The translations under genes were made by a program, and so were the position numbers. Shown here in pieces: positions 1-4,412 of a stretch of DNA of 5,027 nt. Within the stretch, counting starts at the first letter, position 1, and every line of letters starts with the position of its first letter. This stretch comes from Planctomycetota bacterium (lineage in GTDB: Bacteria > Planctomycetota > Planctomycetia > Isosphaerales > Isosphaeraceae): contig JAJYDH010000468.1 of NCBI GenBank assembly GCA_021777685.1, positions 1-5,027 on the forward strand, in the 5' to 3' direction. The notes under the pieces were generated by a model. That model was not told the DNA's origin. It saw only the letters and a program-made list of their open reading frames with translations, and ran no database searches.

Positions 1-104
1 GCCGAGGGGGCGTCCGGCCGCTTCGGAGGGTCCTGCGCCCCGGCCCACGAGGCGCCCACGATCCCCGAGGCGACGATCAGGACGATGGCGGGCGGACCCT
101 TCAT
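1..104 (-). CDS. Secreted protein of unknown function, N-terminal fragment
   Basis: The gene reads leftward from an ATG at 104-102 and leaves the window after 34 complete codons. The visible N-terminus is a clear Sec signal peptide: Met-Lys start, a hydrophobic core rich in Ile, Val, Leu and Ala at about residues 6-20, then AGA|QD at residues 21-25, giving a likely signal peptidase I cut after Ala23. The mature part starts with a Pro/Asp/Lys-rich segment (QDPPKRPDAPS), as in exported proteins with a flexible N-terminal linker. I see no clear Shine-Dalgarno upstream of the start. The start was chosen because it puts the signal peptide at the N-terminus; the ATG at 118 is out of frame. The gene follows the GH3 gene by 88 nt on the same strand and could share its transcript. 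Too little is visible to name a family. Confidence 0.7.
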   Translation of the reverse strand, partial: MKGPPAIVLIVASGIVGASWAGAQDPPKRPDAPS

Positions 105-140
105 GCGCGGCTCGGCATCGGGTGGAGGAGCGGGGTCGGG

Positions 141-167
141 TCGCCGGAGCCTCGGCCGGCCCGGCGA
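141..167 (-). terminator. GC-rich hairpin after the GH3 gene, possible terminator or attenuator
   Basis: TCGCCGG (141-147) and CCGGCGA (161-167) form a perfect 7-bp inverted repeat around a 13-base loop, and the loop overlaps a GGCCGGCC palindrome (154-161). It lies 25 nt downstream of the GH3 stop codon and ends 36 nt before the start of the next leftward gene. No T-tract follows it on the minus strand, so it is not a canonical intrinsic terminator. In DNA this GC-rich, repeats of this size also arise by chance. Confidence 0.25.
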
Positions 168-192
168 TCTCCCCGAGTCTATCCGACCCGAA

Positions 193-1809
193 TCATCCCC
201 GCGAGGGGTCCGGCCCGCCGCGGACCTCGGCCGCCGCCTCGACCTCCCTCTCAATCCCGCCGGAGGCTCGGAGGAACGCGATCAGCTCGTCGCCGAGCTT
301 CCCCGAGCTATCGATCCGGGGGACCTTGTGCTGGCCGCCGAGCTTGCCCCGGGACCGCATCCAGTCGTCGAACCCCCCGGCCTTGACGACCACCAGCGCG
401 GGCGGCGGCATCCCGCCCCCCTCGGCCCGGAACCAGGCGTAATGCTCGTTCTCCTCGACGAGGTCGGCGTCGAGCGCGTCCCGGAAGGCCCCGAGGTCGT
501 CGGGGGCCCGGAGGAACTCGACGGCGTAGCGATGGTGGCCGGGCGACCCGCCGAAGACCGGGCCGACGTGCCAGTCGCGGACCGACGCCCCCGCCTTCGA
601 GGATGCCCGCGCGATCGCGGCCTCGATCTCCTCGCTGATGAGGTGCTCCCCGAACGGCGAGAGCGTGTACTTCGTCCGGCCGGTGAACGTCAAAAGCGGC
701 GGGACCAGCCGCTCGAACCGGACCGTGTCGCCGATCACGTGCGACCAGAGCCCCGCGCAGGTGGAGACGACGATCGCGTAGTTCACCCCAAGCTCGGCGT
801 TCCCCAGCCAGTGCCGGGTCGGCCGCTTCGAGCCCAGCTCGTCCACCGGGACGAATTCATAAAAGATCCCGTGGTCGAAGACCAGCCGGAGGAGGCCCGT
901 CTCCCGGTCGCCGAAGGCGATGAACCCCTCCGAGCAGGGATACGACTCCTGGAGCCGGACCGAGTCGTCGCCGACCAGCGCGACCGTCGACTCCCTGTAA
1001 GGGTCGAACTTGACCCCGCCGTGGACGACGACCTCCAGGTCCGGCCAGACCTCGGCGACGGTCGACCGGCCGGTCAGGTCGAGGAGCCTCCGGAAGAGGC
1101 CGAGGAGCACGCTGGTCACGCCGCTGACCAGGGTGATCGGCTCGGAAAGGCTTTGCTCGGCCATCGCGGTGAGCTTGCGGTCCCAGACCGGGTCGAGGGC
1201 GAGGTCGAGCGGCGGGAAGCTGTAAGGGCGGAGGAGTGGCGTGACGGTCTGCGCGGTGATCGCGCTGAGGTCCCCCTGGCCGACGCCCGGGGCGGGGTGC
1301 TCCAGGTCGGTCGAGCCGCCGAGCATGAACAGCTTGCCCCGGAAGAGGCCGGAGTCGGGCCGGTTCGCCAGGTGGTAGGCGACCATCGTCTGCGCCGCCC
1401 GCCGGTTCGAGGCGATCATCGGCCGGGTGACGGGGATGTACTTGGACGCCCCGGCGGTGGTCCCGCTGGTCGTCGCCAGGAACGGCACGCGGCCGGGCCA
1501 GGTGAGGTCATCGAGCCGGGGATACCGGTCCTTGAGGTAGTCGGCCCAGAGGTCCTCGTAGGTCCGGAGCGGGACGGCGGCCTGGAACTCGGCCACCGAG
1601 CCCAGGGAGTCGAACCGGTGGTCGCGGCCGAATCGGGTCCGGGCGGCCTCGCGGAGGAGGTCGCGGAGGGTCCGCTCCTGGAGGCCGACCGGGTCGGCAT
1701 GCTCCAGCTCGCGGACCCTCCGTCGGGACCAGCCGACGAAGCCCGCGTTGACCATCGCCCGGATCGGGCCGGAGTCGGCGAGGGAGATCAGCGGGGCGAG
1801 ATATTCCAT
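193..1809 (-). CDS. GH3-superfamily acyl-adenylating enzyme (GH3 auxin-responsive promoter family protein)
   Basis: This is a 538-aa member of the GH3 branch of the ANL (firefly-luciferase-like) adenylating superfamily. Plant members activate a carboxylic acid with ATP and join it to an amino acid. The substrates of bacterial members are mostly unknown, so the reaction here is inferred only as acid adenylation with possible amide formation. Visible motifs, in order: a phosphate-binding loop TSGTTAGASKYIPVT (residues 114-128), the second nucleotide motif ESYPCSEG (288-295), GDTVRF (360-365), the GRTKY...PFGEH segment (377-389) followed by an acidic helix, and a C-terminal HKVPR (494-498) carrying the conserved lysine of the mobile domain. 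Length is near the usual 500-600 aa. There is no signal peptide, so it should be cytoplasmic. The ATG at 1809 has GGAGG at 1825-1821, 11 nt upstream, which is a slightly long spacing. The gene is divergent from the gene at 2070. All key motifs look intact. Confidence 0.95.
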   Translation of the reverse strand: MEYLAPLISLADSGPIRAMVNAGFVGWSRRRVRELEHADPVGLQERTLRDLLREAARTRFGRDHRFDSLGSVAEFQAAVPLRTYEDLWADYLKDRYPRLDDLTWPGRVPFLATTSGTTAGASKYIPVTRPMIASNRRAAQTMVAYHLANRPDSGLFRGKLFMLGGSTDLEHPAPGVGQGDLSAITAQTVTPLLRPYSFPPLDLALDPVWDRKLTAMAEQSLSEPITLVSGVTSVLLGLFRRLLDLTGRSTVAEVWPDLEVVVHGGVKFDPYRESTVALVGDDSVRLQESYPCSEGFIAFGDRETGLLRLVFDHGIFYEFVPVDELGSKRPTRHWLGNAELGVNYAIVVSTCAGLWSHVIGDTVRFERLVPPLLTFTGRTKYTLSPFGEHLISEEIEAAIARASSKAGASVRDWHVGPVFGGSPGHHRYAVEFLRAPDDLGAFRDALDADLVEENEHYAWFRAEGGGMPPPALVVVKAGGFDDWMRSRGKLGGQHKVPRIDSSGKLGDELIAFLRASGGIEREVEAAAEVRGGPDPSRG

Positions 1810-1919
1810 GAAAAGACGGGCCTCCGCGAACCTGCGACGGACGTCGGATCGGCCGTGCGACCGCGATTTCCATCAAGGTCTTCGGCCGGATCGCTCGATA
1901 ATCCCGATGTTAACAGTGC

Positions 1920-1954
1920 TCCTGTAGAATTTTCGCCTCGCGAACCGTACAGGA
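1920..1954. promoter_or_regulatory. Nested inverted repeat in the divergent intergenic region
   Basis: An outer 7-bp repeat, TCCTGTA (1920-1926) with TACAGGA (1948-1954), encloses an inner 5-bp repeat, TTCGC (1932-1936) with GCGAA (1940-1944), closed by the triloop CTC. The two stems are nearly concentric, separated by a 5-by-3 internal loop. It lies 110 bp from the GH3 start and 115 bp from the start at 2070. It may be a regulator binding site or a folded 5' leader of the GH3 transcript. Function is inferred from position only. Confidence 0.35.
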
Positions 1955-1971
1955 ATGAAGAAATCGCGAGA

Positions 1972-1981
1972 TGACGCGTCA
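1972..1981. promoter_or_regulatory. Perfect 10-bp palindrome TGACGCGTCA, candidate operator
   Basis: TGACGCGTCA is a perfect dyad that ends inside the candidate -35 box of the rightward genes. A second, 8-bp palindrome TGTTAACA is at 1908-1915. Such sites are typical targets of dimeric repressors, but no regulator gene is visible here and the sequence matches no operator I can name. Confidence 0.3.
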
Positions 1982-2006
1982 CAACCGGATGGTCGGCGTG
2001 TATCAA
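1978..2006 (+). promoter_or_regulatory. Weak sigma-70-type promoter candidate for the 2070-3355 gene pair
   Basis: GTCACA (1978-1983) matches four of six bases of TTGACA, and TATCAA (2001-2006) matches four of six of TATAAT, with an exact 17-bp spacer. Transcription would begin near 2013, giving a leader of about 57 nt before the ATG at 2070. The boxes are degenerate and planctomycete promoters are poorly defined, so this is only a candidate. Confidence 0.25.
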
Positions 2007-2069
2007 TAGGGATATGCGCCGGACAAATGTCGGTCTCCCGCGACAATCCGACAAGAAGGATGGCCTGAG

Positions 2070-2420
2070 ATGTCTCCCTGGAAGGCCGGCCTGGCCGCAC
2101 TGATCGCGCTGGCGGGACTGTCGGGCTCGGCCCGGGCCCAGAACTTCGCCGCGTATTCCGCGGGCGCGTACTCCAACGGTTACTCGGGGGGCTACGGCAA
2201 TTACGCCGTCTCGGGCCCAAACCCTTATTATGGCGGCACGGGTGTCTATGGGGTGGGCCCGAGGGGATACGCCAGGAATTACGGCCGGACCTCGCCGAAC
2301 CTGAACGCCCCGCTGACCTCCAACAACCTGGGCGGCCTGATGGGCACCATCCGCCAGCAGACCGGCCGGTCGGGCGGCTATCGGCGAGGGCCGAACGCCG
2401 GGATGGGGCGGGGGCGTTGA
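2070..2420 (+). CDS. Small secreted Gly/Tyr/Asn-rich protein
   Basis: This is a 116-aa protein with a Sec signal peptide: Lys5, a hydrophobic stretch over about residues 7-18, and ARA|QN at residues 21-25, predicting a cut after Ala23. The mature chain of about 93 residues is of low complexity. Residues 29-72 are dominated by Gly, Tyr, Asn, Ser and Ala in YSGGYGNY-like steps, and the C-terminus is basic (GYRRGP...GRGR). No catalytic domain, cysteine pair or membrane helix is visible after the signal. Small proteins of this type are common in planctomycetes and usually lack assigned functions. A role in the cell envelope or extracellular matrix is a guess from composition. AGAAGGA (2054-2060) sits 9 nt before the ATG and supports this start. 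The stop overlaps the TTG start of the GDPD gene by 4 nt, suggesting translational coupling. Confidence 0.8.
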   Translation: MSPWKAGLAALIALAGLSGSARAQNFAAYSAGAYSNGYSGGYGNYAVSGPNPYYGGTGVYGVGPRGYARNYGRTSPNLNAPLTSNNLGGLMGTIRQQTGRSGGYRRGPNAGMGRGR

Positions 2421-3355
2421 GCTTGAACCGATTCCGGGCCCATTACCGCGACGGGGCGGACCGACCCTTGATCCTCGCCCATCGGGGGGATTCGTTCCAC
2501 GCGCCCGAGAACACCCTGGAGGCGGCCGGGCTCGGCCACCTGGCGGGCGCGGACGGATGGGAGCTGGACGTCCGCCTGACCCGCGACGGGGTCCCGGTCG
2601 TCCTGCACGACGAGTCGCTGATCCGGACCACCGACGTCGCCCGGCGCTTCCAGGGCGACCCTCGGGGCGATCGGGGCTTCCTCGTCGGCGATTTCACGCT
2701 CGAAGAGGTCCGCTCGCTCGACGCCGGCTCCTGGTTCGTCGAACCCTTCGGCGGCCCCAGGTCGGCGGCCGATTTCGGGACCCTCGGCCGCTTGCCAGGG
2801 GCGCGGCGGGATCTCTACGCCTCAGGCGCGGTCCGGGTGCCAACCCTGGTCGAGGCGCTCGACTGGTCGAGGACGCTCGACTGGCTGGTGAACGTCGAGA
2901 TCAAGCCGACTCCGGGCGACCCCTCGGCCCAGGTCGTCGCCGTCCTGAACGCGATCGGGTCGACCGACATGGTCGACCATGCGACGGTCTCCTCGTTCGA
3001 CCTCGCGGTGGTCGCCGAGGTCGCATCCCGCCAGCCTGGGCTGGCGACGGGCGCGCTGGTGTCCGGGCCGGTTGACCCCGATCGGGTCGTCGGGTTCCTG
3101 GCGACGCTCGGCGCCGACGCCCTCCACGCGCCCCCGTTCGGCCTGCCGCCGATGTCAGCCGGCGTGCCGGTACTGGTCTATACCGTCAACGACGCCGGTC
3201 CCGGTGGCCTGGCAGGGCGACTTGCCGATGAGGGGGTCGCGGGCCTATTCACCGACGATCCGGCGTCGTTGACGGACGGAAGGCCGATCACTCCATCCTC
3301 AGCACGCACCAGACCCCGTTGGGAGACTGCTGGGCGTCCTTCGGGCGGTCGGTGA
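2417..3355 (+). CDS. Glycerophosphodiester phosphodiesterase (GDPD family)
   Basis: This 312-aa protein belongs to the GDPD family of TIM-barrel enzymes, which hydrolyse glycerophosphodiesters from phospholipid turnover to glycerol-3-phosphate and an alcohol. Family hallmarks are present: LILAHRGD with APENT (residues 18-33), WELDVRLT (48-55) with the metal-binding Glu49 and Asp51, VLHDESLIRTT (62-72) with catalytic His64, VNVEIKP (158-164) with Glu161, VYTVND (254-259) replacing the usual WTVN-type strand, and GVAGLFTDDPA (273-283) closing the barrel. It is longer than the usual 240-260 aa: about 25-30 extra residues fall between DAGSWF (102-107) and the PTL motif (142-144), and a polar tail follows residue 285. 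There is no signal peptide, so it is probably cytoplasmic. No ATG is available near the N-terminus. TTG at 2417 overlaps the preceding stop; TTG at 2423 is an alternative. The last 68 bases lie antisense to the 73-aa gene. Confidence 0.93.
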   Translation: MSLNRFRAHYRDGADRPLILAHRGDSFHAPENTLEAAGLGHLAGADGWELDVRLTRDGVPVVLHDESLIRTTDVARRFQGDPRGDRGFLVGDFTLEEVRSLDAGSWFVEPFGGPRSAADFGTLGRLPGARRDLYASGAVRVPTLVEALDWSRTLDWLVNVEIKPTPGDPSAQVVAVLNAIGSTDMVDHATVSSFDLAVVAEVASRQPGLATGALVSGPVDPDRVVGFLATLGADALHAPPFGLPPMSAGVPVLVYTVNDAGPGGLAGRLADEGVAGLFTDDPASLTDGRPITPSSARTRPRWETAGRPSGGR

Positions 3356-3509
3356 GTCGTGCCCATTCCTCGGCCGTCCAGACCAGGACGGTCGCGGGGA
3401 ATCCGTTGATCAACCATCGGGCCGAGCAGGCGAGATCCGAATCGTTCAGATGAAGCCTGAGTCTGCTTCGCTTCGTCGCGAATTCCGTGGCCCGAACTGT
3501 GTTACTCAT
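3288..3509 (-). CDS. Small protein of unknown function (73 aa)
   Basis: This leftward ORF encodes 73 residues. The N-terminal third is basic and polar (ATKRSRLRLHLNDSD, 11-25). The rest has the alternating hydrophobic look of a small folded domain: ARWLINGFPATVLVWTAEEW (30-49), then a polar stretch and a hydrophobic end (NGVWCVLRME). There is no signal peptide or membrane helix. I do not recognise a family. The frame stays open upstream to an ATG at 3785, but that extension is Arg/Ser/Pro-rich and unlike a folded protein. The ATG at 3509 is preferred because GGAG at 3521-3518 lies 8 nt upstream. Codons in the C-terminal two thirds end mostly in G or C. The gene converges on the GDPD gene and overlaps its last 68 bases, where this reading looks more protein-like than the GDPD tail. 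It is probably a real small gene, but single-sequence evidence cannot prove it. Confidence 0.6.
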   Translation of the reverse strand: MSNTVRATEFATKRSRLRLHLNDSDLACSARWLINGFPATVLVWTAEEWARLTDRPKDAQQSPNGVWCVLRME

Positions 3510-3517
3510 GGATGAAA

Positions 3518-3521
3518 CTCC
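3518..3521 (-). promoter_or_regulatory. Ribosome binding site that fixes the start of the 73-aa gene
   Basis: On the minus strand GGAG is followed by the 8-nt spacer TTTCATCC and then ATG at 3509. This is well-spaced Shine-Dalgarno evidence for the short reading over the in-frame 165-codon reading from 3785. Confidence 0.5.
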
Positions 3522-3536
3522 GATGAAGGTGAACAC

Positions 3537-3556
3537 GGTGGTCCACTTCGACCACC
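3537..3556. promoter_or_regulatory. Compact inverted repeat upstream of the 73-aa gene
   Basis: GGTGGTC (3537-3543) and GACCACC (3550-3556) form a perfect 7-bp inverted repeat around the 6-base loop CACTTC. It begins 27 nt upstream of the ATG of the leftward 73-aa gene and about 15 nt upstream of its Shine-Dalgarno. It could be an operator or a leader hairpin. Role inferred from position. Confidence 0.35.
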
Positions 3557-3845
3557 TTGATCGCTGTTCCGACCGCGCGGTGATCGTGGACACCGGACGG
3601 CCCGCCCCTCGCCGAGGTCTGGCCCGCCGGGTGATCTCCGGGTTTTTCGAGGGGCTCGATGGCGCGCCGAGGCCGGCGACCCGTCGTCGGCTCGAGGAGG
3701 CTCGGCCCATCTGCCGAGAAATCGGGGGGATCGCCTCAGCGGCTCCAATGTCCGGGCTCGACTCGATCGGACAGTGGCCTCGCATCGGCTCGCTTCATCG
3801 TGATTGGCCCTCTCGAACGGGTCGGCGGGATCGGGACCGAGCGGC

Positions 3846-3906
3846 CAGGCATGAGACTCGCTGCGCCTAATTGAACATGCCTGTCCGGGCGTTCGCACCT
3901 GCCCGG
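3846..3906. other. Two adjacent inverted repeats, possible RNA hairpins
   Basis: CAGGCATG (3846-3853) and CATGCCTG (3876-3883) form a perfect 8-bp repeat with a 22-base loop. One base later, CCGGGC (3885-3890) and GCCCGG (3901-3906) form a perfect 6-bp repeat with a 10-base loop. A run of seven Ts (3935-3941) follows on the plus strand, 28 bases after the second hairpin, which is too far for a canonical intrinsic terminator. The pair could be part of a small RNA or an imperfect transcription end. Confidence 0.3.
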
Positions 3907-3920
3907 CGCGACGGTCGGGG

Positions 3921-4080
3921 ATTTGGCCTGCTTATTTTTTTAGGGCAATGGGCTTAGAATTACAAGATGAGATCGGCCCCCATTTTTCGTTTTGTTCTTC
4001 GCCAAAAATCAGTCTTTTCAGCCACTTATGAAGATCGCGACGAAAAAGTCGACCCAGCCTTCCCGACCGATTTGTTTATT
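3921..4080. other. AT-rich patch in GC-rich DNA
   Basis: A hand count gives 68 G/C in these 160 bases (about 42%), against 48 of 60 in the coding stretch 4621-4680. It contains T7 (3935-3941), several A5/T5 runs and no credible ORF. It may be a promoter or protein-binding region for the rightward propeller gene, or a remnant of inserted DNA. No terminal repeats or target duplication were seen. Confidence 0.5.
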
Positions 4081-4131
4081 ATGTCGCAGAAAATCGACTG
4101 TCTCTCCGATCCAATCGTCGTCATCCGGTCC

Positions 4132-4169
4132 TGATCTCGTTGCACTCCATGCCTGATCCGGCGAGATCG
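4132..4169 (+). other. Candidate leader hairpin upstream of the propeller gene
   Basis: GATCTCG (4133-4139) and CGAGATC (4162-4168) pair perfectly. In a plus-strand RNA the stem extends to 11 bp, 4132-4142 with 4159-4169, using three G-U pairs and leaving a 16-nt loop. It is about 245 nt before the propeller ATG, so it belongs to that mRNA only if transcription starts upstream of it, which I could not establish. Confidence 0.25.
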
Positions 4170-4191
4170 CGAAATCGGCAACTCCACAGCG

Positions 4192-4264
4192 TCCCTCGAG
4201 GGGATGCAGGAGGCTGCGGGAGCATGGGGATTCCGTCCCTCACGCTCGTCGACCCGGCGAGGGA
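4192..4264 (+). repeat. Alternating TCCCTC / GAGGGR elements that could form alternative stems
   Basis: TCCCTC occurs at 4192-4197 and 4236-4241; its complement occurs at 4198-4203 (GAGGGG) and 4259-4264 (GAGGGA). The first two elements make the perfect palindrome CCCTCGAGGG (4193-4202). In RNA the element at 4236 could pair with either 4198 or 4259, so the stems are mutually exclusive. The pairs are only 6 bp, so chance is a real possibility. Confidence 0.2.
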
Positions 4265-4398
4265 AGTTGATCGACCAAGGTCTTGCGATCCTGATGACAA
4301 AACCCCGGGTGGAATGTACACTGACTTCTCGAACACAGGCCCCGCGCGATCCATCAACCCGCCCTCGCGCGTCGCGGCCCGTCCGGATCGTCAGCACC

Positions 4399-4402
4399 GG
4401 AG
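4399..4402 (+). promoter_or_regulatory. Ribosome binding site of the propeller gene
   Basis: GGAG lies 10 nt upstream of the ATG at 4413. It supports that start, which also places the signal peptide at the N-terminus. Confidence 0.5.
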
Positions 4403-4412
4403 ACTTCGGCTC

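Larger units (their letters stand above)
3510..4412. other. Gene-poor region of about 900 bases
   Basis: No convincing gene was found between the 73-aa gene and the propeller gene. A plus-strand frame stays open to 3870 (ATG at 3508 or 3523, about 120 codons). Its first half has G/C-ending codons, but no start has a Shine-Dalgarno and the C-terminal half is an Arg-rich, low-complexity read-through. Minus frames at 3506-3898 and 4121-4357, and a plus frame at 4204-4416, look like chance open frames. The region falls into a GC-rich left part (3510-3920), an AT-rich patch (3921-4080) and a mixed part leading into the propeller gene (4081-4412). Several inverted repeats occur in it and are listed separately. 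A non-coding RNA or decayed gene remains possible. Confidence 0.5.

Noticed and set aside
85..1974. A 629-codon open frame on the plus strand opposite the GH3 gene
   Set aside because: It is a mirror of a well-supported gene in very GC-rich DNA, where stops are rare. Its product is Arg/Pro/Glu/Asp-rich without domain motifs, while the opposite strand shows all GH3 motifs.
2060..2068. Two-codon frame ATG GCC TGA just before the start at 2070
   Set aside because: It could be read as a minimal upstream frame, but it overlaps the Shine-Dalgarno of the real gene and is most simply chance.
3335..3355. Possible terminator hairpin at the end of the GDPD gene
   Set aside because: Only about 5 bp with a G-U pair around TTC and no T-tract. 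It also lies inside two coding frames.
3510..3785. N-terminal extension of the 73-aa gene to a 165-aa reading
   Set aside because: The extension is Ser/Arg/Pro-rich and shows no fold-like pattern, whereas the internal ATG at 3509 has a well-spaced GGAG.
3487..3870. Plus-strand frame of up to 127 codons beginning with MDETPMKVNTVVHFD
   Set aside because: The first half looks somewhat protein-like, with G/C-ending codons, but the third codon positions coincide with those of the open minus frame, so codon bias cannot decide. No possible start has a Shine-Dalgarno and the C-terminal half is Arg-rich filler. It is kept only as a remote possibility.
3506..3898. Minus-strand frame of 130 codons
   Set aside because: Low-complexity Arg/Pro/Ser product, no ribosome binding site, and overlap with a better-supported small gene start.
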